Below are positions 1 to 5,493 of a stretch of 7,515 bases of DNA, piece by piece (the stretch's first letter is position 1; each line of letters starts with the position of its first letter). This DNA is from CAZAYB01 sp964489215 (lineage in GTDB: Bacteria; Planctomycetota; Phycisphaerae; Sedimentisphaerales; Anaerohalosphaeraceae). Where the stretch lies: positions 1-7,515 of the forward strand of contig CAZAYB010000156.1 in the NCBI GenBank assembly GCA_964489215.1. The letters are read 5' to 3'. The notes below the pieces were generated by a model. The model was not told where the DNA came from and did not search any database. It was given only the letters and a program-made list of their open reading frames with translations. The position numbers were made by a program, and so were the translations under genes.

Positions 1-16
1 CCTATACTTATGGACA

Positions 17-40
17 TTTGGGTGCATTGCAACCCACAAA
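17..40 (+). terminator. Possible weak terminator of an upstream gene
   Basis: A hairpin can form here. GGGT (20-23) pairs with ACCC (32-35), with inner GC/GC pairs around an ATT loop and one bulged A. TTT (17-19) and AAA (38-40) extend it imperfectly. Five T follow at 43-47. No gene end is visible to its left in the window, so the role as terminator of an upstream + strand gene is a guess. A chance inverted repeat in AT-rich DNA is equally possible. Confidence 0.2.
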
Positions 41-55
41 TCTTTTTAAAGAGGC

Positions 56-78
56 AATTTTTTTTGGGAATTTTTTTT
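56..78. repeat. Tandem AATTTTTTTT tracts upstream of the trp promoter
   Basis: The decamer AATTTTTTTT occurs at 56-65 and again at 69-78, a spacing of 13 nt. Such T-tracts are known to bend DNA. No gene is visible in 1-195, and this is one of the few structured elements there. Whether it has any role, such as an upstream activating or curved region, cannot be told from the sequence. Confidence 0.35.
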
Positions 79-89
79 CAGGAAAGGCT

Positions 90-107
90 GTTTCTATGCA
101 TAGAAAC
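90..107. repeat. Perfect 18-bp palindrome, candidate operator or hairpin
   Basis: GTTTCTATGCATAGAAAC reads identically on both strands. As DNA it could be a binding site for a dimeric regulator, with 53 bp between it and the trp -35 box. As RNA it would give a 7-bp stem with a UGCA loop. GGAAA (81-85) and TTTCC (115-119) add a loose outer arm. I do not recognise it as the site of a known regulator, and it does not match the TrpR box. The symmetry is certain; function is inferred only from its perfection and its position. Confidence 0.45.
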
Positions 108-160
108 GCTGATTTTTCCGGACGGGTTTAGAAAAGGAGTTTTTTGGGTATAAAATGGGG

Positions 161-189
161 TTGACATTTTTTTGTAAATCTGGTTAAAT
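161..189 (+). promoter_or_regulatory. trp operon promoter (sigma70-type)
   Basis: The -35 box is TTGACA (161-166, a consensus match) and the -10 box is TTAAAT (184-189), separated by an optimal 17 nt. The layout parallels the E. coli trp promoter, where TTGACA and TTAACT are also 17 nt apart. Counting six to seven bases past the -10 box puts the start of transcription at about A196, which is the first base of the trpL ATG. The operon has no other promoter of comparable quality. A weaker candidate upstream (TTTAGA 127-132, TATAAA 149-154, spacer 16) would give a leader of about 35 nt before trpL. Confidence 0.75.
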
Positions 190-191
190 AG
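180..191. promoter_or_regulatory. TrpR-operator-like element over the -10 box
   Basis: CTGGTTAAATAG matches 10 of 12 bases of the enteric TrpR operator core CTAGTTAACTAG. It sits in the same place relative to the promoter, covering the -10 hexamer. Against this, the two half-sites here are not a good dyad (CTGGTT against CTATTT), and four of the ten matches follow from sharing a TTAA centre with the -10 box. No trpR gene is visible in the window. This is a candidate only. Confidence 0.25.
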
Positions 192-195
192 TTTT

Positions 196-249
196 ATGCA
201 GAATTTAGGTTTTGACAATTTCAATAACTGGTGGCGGCTGCCTGATTGA
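196..249 (+). CDS. trpL: trp operon leader peptide (trpL), 17 aa with tandem Trp codons
   Basis: The frame reads MQNLGFDNFNNWWRLPD and ends in TGA at 247-249. The two adjacent TGG codons (229-234) lie just before the first arm of the leader hairpin, and the stop codon falls in that hairpin's loop. That is the geometry needed for a stalled ribosome to choose the RNA fold. The WWR ending of the sensor segment also occurs in the E. coli leader peptide. No Shine-Dalgarno sequence precedes the ATG. The predicted transcript starts at the ATG itself, which suggests leaderless translation. The peptide's role is to sense charged tRNA-Trp rather than to act as an enzyme. Identification rests on the Trp codons together with the RNA structures that follow, since an ORF this short proves nothing alone. 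Confidence 0.85.
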   Translation: MQNLGFDNFNNWWRLPD

Positions 250-261
250 CGGACAGGCGGC
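237..261 (+). promoter_or_regulatory. trp leader 1:2 hairpin (pause / anti-antiterminator)
   Basis: Bases 237-244 pair with 254-261 to give eight pairs including one G-U, closing a nine-base loop (245-253). Arm 1 overlaps the last leader codons, and the trpL stop codon lies in the loop. When a ribosome stalls on the Trp codons at 229-234 it should cover arm 1 and leave arm 2 free. When it reaches the stop codon it should cover arm 2. In attenuators of this class this hairpin forms first and pauses RNA polymerase. Confidence 0.75.
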
Positions 262-307
262 GGTGGTTCTGCTGTAGTTTTATAAAATGTTTTTACTTGC
301 AGCCTGT
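253..307 (+). promoter_or_regulatory. trp leader 2:3 antiterminator
   Basis: ACAGGC (253-258) is exactly complementary to GCCTGT (302-307), six pairs. UGUAG (273-277) can add five pairs with UUGCA (297-301), two of them G-U. This pairing uses arm 2 of the leader hairpin and arm 3 of the terminator, so it excludes both. It would form when Trp is scarce and let polymerase continue into trpE. The spacer between the arms is longer (about 43 nt) and more AT-rich than in E. coli, so the stability of this fold is the least certain part of the model. Confidence 0.6.
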
Positions 308-334
308 TTTCAATAAAGCAGGCTGTTTTTTTTT
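299..334 (+). terminator. trp attenuator, intrinsic terminator (3:4)
   Basis: CAGCCTGTTTT (300-310) pairs with AAAGCAGGCTG (315-325) in an 11-bp stem with one G-U pair and a CAAT loop. Nine T follow at 326-334. This is a strong Rho-independent terminator placed before trpE, where it would be pointless unless conditional. An RNA stopped here would be about 139 nt long if it starts at 196, close to the roughly 140 nt attenuated leader of E. coli. The trpE ribosome site (340-345) lies just beyond. Confidence 0.88.
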
Positions 335-355
335 GTTCAGAGAGGCAATTTGATT

Positions 356-1978
356 ATGACGAGGTTAAGTTCAAAAGCTCTTGAGAGTCATCGCAAGGAG
401 ATTGAAAAGGGCGGGGTTGGCAGTATTGTTCCTCTTGTTGAGGAGATAGGGATTACAGATCCTATGGATTATTTTTCCCGTATAAGTGATTACGGCAGGA
501 AGCGTCATTGCTGTCTTTTTGAGAGCAGGGATTATCTTACGGATGATGCTACAGGTCAGCTTTCTTTTGGAACAGCATTGCCAGCTGTTTATCTTACCGG
601 TAAGGGGAGGGATTTTCGTATAGAGGCATTGAGCAGTTCCGGCAGAAGGATGCTTGGTTTCTTTAAGTCTCGTCCTGAGCGTTTTGGTTTTTGCGAGGAG
701 ATAGATTTCGGTGAAAGTGCGATAAATGGAGTTCTTAAGCACAATGATGAGGTTCTCGATGAGCAGTCTCGTCTTAAGAGTGTTAATCAGACTGATGTTA
801 TCCGTGCGGTTGGTTTTGGTTTTGAGCTTGTTGAGCATCCTTTCAGGGTTACCTGCGGTTTGCTTGGGGCGATAAGCTACGATTTTATAGACCAGTTCGA
901 GAAGCTTGAGAAAAATGAATGTGATATACTGAATAATCCTGATTATGAGCTTTATTTTGCAGATAATATGTTTTTGACGGACCATAAGCAGGGCAAAAGT
1001 TATGTAGTTGTAAATGCTCTTATAACTGATGAAGATAAGGATTTGATATTTGATGAGGCCAGGGAGAGTTTTTCGCAATTTTACGAAGCTCTTGAGATAG
1101 ATAAGCCAGTCGGCAATCGTTATGAGGGCAGGCTTGAAGATTCAGATACAGATACTAACGGATCAGAGTATGAGCAGATGGTTCAGTCTGCGAAGGGTCA
1201 TATTCTTGACGGTGATATATTTCAGGTGGTATTGAGCAGGACCCTTACGGAGCCTTGCAGGGATGAGGCTCTTGATGTTTACGGCAGGTTGAGGAGTCTT
1301 AATCCTTCTCCTTATATGTTTTATGTTCGAACTCCAGAGACAGCTCTTATAGGTGCCAGTCCAGAGCTTAATCTGAGGGTCAGCGGTACATCCGAGCGTT
1401 ATGTTGAGATTCGTCCGATAGCAGGGACCAAGCCGAGGGGCAGGGTGAATGGTAAGATCGACGCGGATATGGATATGCGTTATGAGGCAGAGCTTAAGCT
1501 TGACCGTAAGGAGCTTGCAGAGCATATGATGCTTGTTGATCTTGCGAGGAACGATATTGCCAGGGTTGCTGAGCCGGGGAGCAGGATGGTAACTGAGATG
1601 CTTACTGTTGAAAAGTATGAGTCAGTGATGCATCTTGTAAGTAATGTAAGGGGTAAGTTACGGGGTGATCTCGATGCATTGAGTGCTTATCTTGCGACGA
1701 TGAATATGGGTACATTGACAGGTGCACCTAAGATAGAGGCGATGAATATAATCCGTCGTCTTGAGAAGAATAAGCGAGGTTATTACGGGGGTGCAGTTAT
1801 GTATCTTACGGTTGACGGTCAGTTTGACAGCTGTATAACGATACGTTCTTTGCAGATTAAGGATAATAAGGCATATATTCGGGCAGGTGCAGGTATTGTT
1901 CATGATTCGGTTCCTAAGACGGAATTTGAAGAGACAGGTCATAAGGCAGGTTCATGTTTGAAAGCTATACGCGGATAG
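356..1978 (+). CDS. trpE: Anthranilate synthase component I (TrpE)
   Basis: TrpE converts chorismate to anthranilate with ammonia from TrpG, the first committed step to tryptophan. The 540-residue protein has the N-terminal regulatory domain with LFES (54-57), the counterpart of the LLES Trp-binding motif. Its C-terminal chorismate-binding domain spans about 270-538: NPSPYMF (316-322), GASPE (333-337), PIAGTKPRG (354-362), LARND (396-400), GAPK (456-459) and GAG (511-513). LFES with NPSPYM argues for an enzyme inhibited by tryptophan, and for TrpE rather than PabB. The length and motifs recall the long enteric-type enzyme (about 520 residues). Near the C-terminus the usual N-K-A reads H-K-A. 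I chose ATG 356 because GAGAGG (340-345) is 10 nt away; an in-frame TTG at 350 is possible but only 4 nt away. Confidence 0.97.
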   Translation: MTRLSSKALESHRKEIEKGGVGSIVPLVEEIGITDPMDYFSRISDYGRKRHCCLFESRDYLTDDATGQLSFGTALPAVYLTGKGRDFRIEALSSSGRRMLGFFKSRPERFGFCEEIDFGESAINGVLKHNDEVLDEQSRLKSVNQTDVIRAVGFGFELVEHPFRVTCGLLGAISYDFIDQFEKLEKNECDILNNPDYELYFADNMFLTDHKQGKSYVVVNALITDEDKDLIFDEARESFSQFYEALEIDKPVGNRYEGRLEDSDTDTNGSEYEQMVQSAKGHILDGDIFQVVLSRTLTEPCRDEALDVYGRLRSLNPSPYMFYVRTPETALIGASPELNLRVSGTSERYVEIRPIAGTKPRGRVNGKIDADMDMRYEAELKLDRKELAEHMMLVDLARNDIARVAEPGSRMVTEMLTVEKYESVMHLVSNVRGKLRGDLDALSAYLATMNMGTLTGAPKIEAMNIIRRLEKNKRGYYGGAVMYLTVDGQFDSCITIRSLQIKDNKAYIRAGAGIVHDSVPKTEFEETGHKAGSCLKAIRG

Positions 1979-1989
1979 GGGAAATTGCG

Positions 1990-2607
1990 ATGTCAGGAAA
2001 TAATGTTAAGGTTTTGTTTATAGATAACTTTGATTCGTTTACATATAATCTTGTAGATGAGTTCGGTAAGCGTGATTGTCGAACGCTTGTTTATCGTTCA
2101 GATACATCACTGGAAAAGCTTTCAGAGGTTGCAGGAGAATTTGGTCCTGAGCTTCTTGTGATATCGCCAGGTCCTGGTAATCCGGAGAATGCGGGTGTTT
2201 CTCTTGAGGCTATAGGTTATTTTAAGGATAAGCTTACGATATTCGGAGTTTGTCTTGGTCATCAGGCGATAGTTCATTATTTCGGGGGGCGTATAACTCA
2301 TGCACCAGAGGTTATGCACGGTAAGCCTTCTCGAATATCTCATAACGGCAGCGGAGTGTTTTCCGGTCTTGAGAATCCTATGCACGCGGGCAGGTATCAT
2401 AGTTTGTGCGGAGTTGAGCTTCCTTGCTGTCTTCTTCAGACGGCGGCATTTGAGGGTGTTGTTATGGGAATCGAGCATAAGGAGCTTTCTATACATGGTG
2501 TTCAGTTTCATCCTGAGAGTGTTTTGACTCCTACGGGGGGCAAGATAATAGAAAATATATTGAAGATAGCGTCAGATCGCAGTTTGGTCAATAAGTCCGG
2601 AGGATAA
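1990..2607 (+). CDS. trpG: Anthranilate synthase component II, glutamine amidotransferase (TrpG)
   Basis: TrpG hydrolyses glutamine and channels ammonia to TrpE. The 205-residue protein is a complete class I amidotransferase. It has IDNFDSF near the N-terminus (11-17), the SPGPGNP oxyanion region (59-65), the nucleophile Cys88 in GVCLGHQ and the His174/Glu176 pair in FHPES. HGK (110-112) and GRYHSL (134-139) are typical of TrpG/PabA. It is not fused to trpD, unlike in E. coli. The open frame extends upstream into trpE, but ATG 1990 is the likely start: AGGGGA (1977-1982) is 7 nt away and the IDNFDSF motif then sits at the usual place. The gap to trpE is 11 nt. A shared role with PabB in folate synthesis (an amphibolic TrpG/PabA) cannot be excluded. 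Confidence 0.96.
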   Translation: MSGNNVKVLFIDNFDSFTYNLVDEFGKRDCRTLVYRSDTSLEKLSEVAGEFGPELLVISPGPGNPENAGVSLEAIGYFKDKLTIFGVCLGHQAIVHYFGGRITHAPEVMHGKPSRISHNGSGVFSGLENPMHAGRYHSLCGVELPCCLLQTAAFEGVVMGIEHKELSIHGVQFHPESVLTPTGGKIIENILKIASDRSLVNKSGG

Positions 2608-2608
2608 A

Positions 2609-3625
2609 ATGGCAAAAATAACCGAGTTTCTTAATGTTCTTCTTGAAGGTAAAGATTTGAGTTTTGATCAGGCAGAACGTTTGCTTGATACTATTTTTGA
2701 AGGGGGTGTTGCCGATGTTCAGATAGCATCTTTTCTTGCGGCGATGCGTGTCAAGAAGGCGAGTGTGAGCGAGATTGCCGGTCTTGCCAGTTCACTTCGT
2801 AATCATGCTGTTCGTGTTAAGACTAAGAGTGATGATATTGTGGATACTTGCGGTACGGGTGGTGCGATGCTCAAGACTTTTAATATATCGACTTGCAGTG
2901 CGATAGTTGCAGCTGGAGCAGGTGCGCATGTTGCCAAACACGGTAACAGAGCTATAACGAGCAAGTGCGGTTCGGCGGATGTTCTGCTTGAGCTTGGAGT
3001 AAATATATCACCGGGTCCTGAGAAGGTTGCCAGGTGTATAGATGAGGCAGGTATCGGTTTTATGTTCGCACCTAAGTATCATCCTGCGATGAAGCATGTT
3101 CAGCCGATACGTCAGGGTCTTGATTTTCGTACTGCTTTTAATATTCTGGGACCTTTGGCGAATCCTGCTTTTGCTAAGGCACAGGTTATGGGAGTTCCGG
3201 AAGAGGGATTGATGGAACGTATAGCTGAGACTCTTAAGCTTCTTGGAGTTGAAAAGGCGATGGTAGTTCACAGTGAGGGTCTTGATGAGATAAGTACGAT
3301 GGGGCCTACGAAGGTTATCTATGTTGAGAAAGAAGAAGTGAAGTCGGGAGTTGTTAATCCTGGTGATTACGGTATATCTCTTAGTGATTACGAGTCTCTT
3401 AAGGGCGGTGATGCGGCTGATAATGCGAGAATTGTTAAGGAGATTTTGCTGTGTGAGGAGATGGGAGCCAGGCGGGATATTGTTGTTATTAATTCTGCAG
3501 CTGCTATAATTACAGCAGGTCTTGCGAAAGATTTTGAAGAGGGCATTGAAAAGGCTAAGACATCTATAGATTCTGGTGGTGCTAAGAAGTCGCTGGATAA
3601 AATGATTGAGATATCGAACAGTTAA
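2609..3625 (+). CDS. trpD: Anthranilate phosphoribosyltransferase (TrpD)
   Basis: TrpD joins anthranilate to phosphoribosyl pyrophosphate to give N-(5'-phosphoribosyl)anthranilate. The 338 residues match the family's usual size of about 340. Visible signatures are DTCGTGG (79-85), the glycine-rich loop that holds the pyrophosphate, KHGNR (110-114), the anthranilate-site region HPAMKHVQPIRQ (158-169), RTAFNILGPLANP (174-186), and the DE metal-binding pair (226-227). The start is one base after the trpG stop, with GGAGG inside the end of trpG (2599-2603), 5 nt before the ATG. This tight junction makes translational coupling likely. It is a stand-alone enzyme with no TrpG fusion. Confidence 0.96.
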   Translation: MAKITEFLNVLLEGKDLSFDQAERLLDTIFEGGVADVQIASFLAAMRVKKASVSEIAGLASSLRNHAVRVKTKSDDIVDTCGTGGAMLKTFNISTCSAIVAAGAGAHVAKHGNRAITSKCGSADVLLELGVNISPGPEKVARCIDEAGIGFMFAPKYHPAMKHVQPIRQGLDFRTAFNILGPLANPAFAKAQVMGVPEEGLMERIAETLKLLGVEKAMVVHSEGLDEISTMGPTKVIYVEKEEVKSGVVNPGDYGISLSDYESLKGGDAADNARIVKEILLCEEMGARRDIVVINSAAAIITAGLAKDFEEGIEKAKTSIDSGGAKKSLDKMIEISNS

Positions 3626-3635
3626 GGAGAGAATT

Positions 3636-4253
3636 TTGCCAAAGGTCAAGATTTGCGGGATTACGTCATACGAAGATGCTTCGGCAGCAATAGACTGCGG
3701 TGCGGATCTTCTTGGTTTTAATTTTTATGAGAAGAGTCCGCGTTATATTGATCCGGTTAAGGCGATGGAGATTGCTCGTAAGCTTCCCACGTTTATTGAT
3801 ACGGTGGCGGTTTTTGTGAATGCAGAAGAAAGTCTTATTCATGAACTTACTGAAGACGGTTACTTTAACTGGGTTCAGCTTCATGGTGATGAGAGTCCAG
3901 AGTTTTGCGATTCTATAAACTGGAACAATCTTCGTACGATTAAGGCTATTCGCGTTCGGGGCGAAAGCGATATCGGTAAGATAAGCAGTTACGGAACGGA
4001 TGCGATTTTGCTTGATTCCTATGATTCCAAAAGTTACGGCGGTACAGGTAAGCCATTTGACTGGGATCTTGCGGATGTATTTAATCGGAGGGTTTATATA
4101 GCAGGCGGTATAAATCCGGAAAATGTTGGTCGTGCACTTGAGCTTCTTCCTTACGGTATAGATATATGCAGCGGTGTTGAGTCTGAGCCCGGCAAGAAGG
4201 ATAAATTTAAGATGGAAAAGCTTTTTGAGGCAATTTCTTCAGTGAAGTCTTAG
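3636..4253 (+). CDS. trpF: Phosphoribosylanthranilate isomerase (TrpF), TTG start
   Basis: TrpF carries out the Amadori rearrangement of phosphoribosylanthranilate to carboxyphenylamino-deoxyribulose phosphate. The 205-residue TIM barrel has the catalytic Cys7 in KICG and Asp127 in LLDSYD as general base and acid. GGTGK (135-139), AGGINPENV (156-164) and SGVE (179-182) form the phosphate-binding end. TTG 3636 is the start because AAGGAG (3624-3629) lies 6 nt away and the KVKICGIT motif then begins at residue 3, as in the family. An earlier in-frame TTG at 3606 overlaps trpD and has no such site. The gap to trpD is only 10 nt, so the trpC gene often found next to trpF, or fused to it, is missing. 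Confidence 0.95.
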   Translation: MPKVKICGITSYEDASAAIDCGADLLGFNFYEKSPRYIDPVKAMEIARKLPTFIDTVAVFVNAEESLIHELTEDGYFNWVQLHGDESPEFCDSINWNNLRTIKAIRVRGESDIGKISSYGTDAILLDSYDSKSYGGTGKPFDWDLADVFNRRVYIAGGINPENVGRALELLPYGIDICSGVESEPGKKDKFKMEKLFEAISSVKS

Positions 4254-4303
4254 TTTTTTGAAATTTCGGTTAATGAATTTTTTTGGGCCGAGAGGGGATA
4301 TTT
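4254..4303 (+). other. trpF-trpB gap, AT-rich, no terminator seen
   Basis: This 50-nt gap is the longest inside the operon; the others are 1, 10 and 11 nt. It holds T-runs (4254-4259 and 4278-4284), a GAAATTTC palindrome (4260-4267) and the trpB ribosome site AGAGGGG (4291-4297). I see no stable hairpin followed by T and no convincing -35/-10 pair, so the operon probably reads through it. Confidence 0.5.
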
Positions 4304-5482
4304 ATGATTAAAGATGGTAAGTTTGGAGAATACGGCGGGTTTTATGTTCCTGAGATACTGATTCCTGCTCTTGAGGAGACGGAGTCAGCTTTTTATAAAT
4401 ATAAGGATGATTCTGCGTTTGTTAAGGAACTTGAAAATCTTTATGTGAACTATGCTGGCAGAGAGACTCCTCTTTATTTTGCGAGCAGGTTCAGTGATTA
4501 TGTAGGTTTTAATGTTTATGTAAAGCGTGAGGACCTTCTTCACGGTGGTGCTCATAAGACGAACAATACATTAGGTCAGGGTTTGCTTGCGAAGTATATG
4601 GGTAAGGATAAGCTTATTGCAGAGACTGGAGCAGGTCAGCATGGTCTTGCGACGGCTATGGTTGGTGCTCTTTTTGGTATGGAGACTAAGATATTTATGG
4701 GGGCAGTTGATGTTGAACGTCAGAGTGTTAATGCTCATAAGATGCGTCTTTGCGGTGCAGAGGTTATAAGCGTTGAGACAGGTACTGCGACTTTGAAGGA
4801 TGCTATCAATGACGCACTTCGTTACTGGTGCTCTCATGTTGATGATACTTTTTATCTTTTTGGTACAGTTTGCGGTCCTCATCCTTTTCCGAGTATTGTG
4901 AGGCATTTTCAGTCTCCTATAGGTAAAGAGGCGAGGCGTCAGAGTCTTGAGGTTATTGGTAAGCTTCCTGATATTGTTTGTGCGTGTGTGGGGGGCGGGA
5001 GCAACTCGATGGGCATTTTTTCAGGTTTTGAGGCTGATAATGATGTTCGGCTTGTAGGTGTTGAGCCGGCTGGTAAGGGTATCGAGAGCGGAGAGCATGC
5101 GGCAACTCTTGTTGCGGGTAAGTTCGGTATTTTTCACGGAGCCAAGAGCTATCTGCTGCAGGATGATGAAGGTCAGGTTTATGAGACGCATTCTGTTTCT
5201 GCAGGTCTGGATTATCCAGCTGTCGGTCCTGAGCATTGTTATCTTAAGGATTCGGGGAGGGCTGAATATGCGGCTGTTGATGATAAGAGCGTGATTGATA
5301 CTTTTGATCTTTTTACGAGGTGTGAGGGTATTTTGCCAGCTCTTGAGAGTACTCATGCACTGGCTTGGCTTGTATCGCAGAGGGGTAAGCTTGGTTGTGA
5401 TACCAATGTTGTTGTGAATCTCAGCGGCAGGGGTGATAAGGATGTTGGTATTGTAGAAAGATATATTGCTGAGAATAAGTAA
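4304..5482 (+). CDS. trpB: Tryptophan synthase beta chain (TrpB)
   Basis: TrpB condenses indole with serine to form tryptophan, using pyridoxal phosphate, in an alpha2-beta2 complex with TrpA. The 392 residues match the TrpB1 class (about 390-400). The PLP-binding lysine is Lys85 in HKTNN, and the catalytic glutamate is Glu107 in AETGAGQHG. The phosphate loop is GGGSNS (230-235), the ring-nitrogen serine is Ser374 in SGRGDKD, and EGILPALE (341-348) is conserved. The protein keeps the TrpA-interacting features of TrpB1 rather than the TrpB2 pattern. ATG 4304 is preceded by AGAGGGG (4291-4297) at 6 nt; an upstream in-frame TTG at 4283 has no such site. Confidence 0.97.
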   Translation: MIKDGKFGEYGGFYVPEILIPALEETESAFYKYKDDSAFVKELENLYVNYAGRETPLYFASRFSDYVGFNVYVKREDLLHGGAHKTNNTLGQGLLAKYMGKDKLIAETGAGQHGLATAMVGALFGMETKIFMGAVDVERQSVNAHKMRLCGAEVISVETGTATLKDAINDALRYWCSHVDDTFYLFGTVCGPHPFPSIVRHFQSPIGKEARRQSLEVIGKLPDIVCACVGGGSNSMGIFSGFEADNDVRLVGVEPAGKGIESGEHAATLVAGKFGIFHGAKSYLLQDDEGQVYETHSVSAGLDYPAVGPEHCYLKDSGRAEYAAVDDKSVIDTFDLFTRCEGILPALESTHALAWLVSQRGKLGCDTNVVVNLSGRGDKDVGIVERYIAENK

Positions 5483-5493
5483 AGGGACAGATG

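Noticed and set aside
155..187. Ten-codon frame MGLTFFCKSG with AAGGAG upstream, as an alternative leader peptide
   Set aside because: It has no Trp codon, its ribosome site is 15 nt away, and it overlaps the promoter boxes. The frame at 196 fits attenuation far better.
212..217. Second TTGACA hexamer as another -35 box
   Set aside because: It lies within the trpL codons and no -10-like sequence occurs 16-18 nt downstream.
278..287. TTTTATAAAA as an internal promoter in the leader
   Set aside because: The only nearby -35-like hexamer (TTGACG at 246-251) is 29 nt away from TATAAA, far outside the usable spacing. The palindrome is better seen as AT-rich spacer between attenuator arms.
196..340. 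T-box riboswitch or TRAP-type leader
   Set aside because: There is no T-box conserved sequence (AGGGTGGNACCGCG type) and no regular series of GAG/TAG triplets. The Trp-codon leader and competing hairpins explain the region.
371..1078. Long open frames on the - strand opposite the trp genes (for example 371-1078, 3008-3649, 5021-5539)
   Set aside because: They lie wholly or almost wholly opposite well-identified genes, show no family motifs, and are explained by the biased codon use of the + strand genes.
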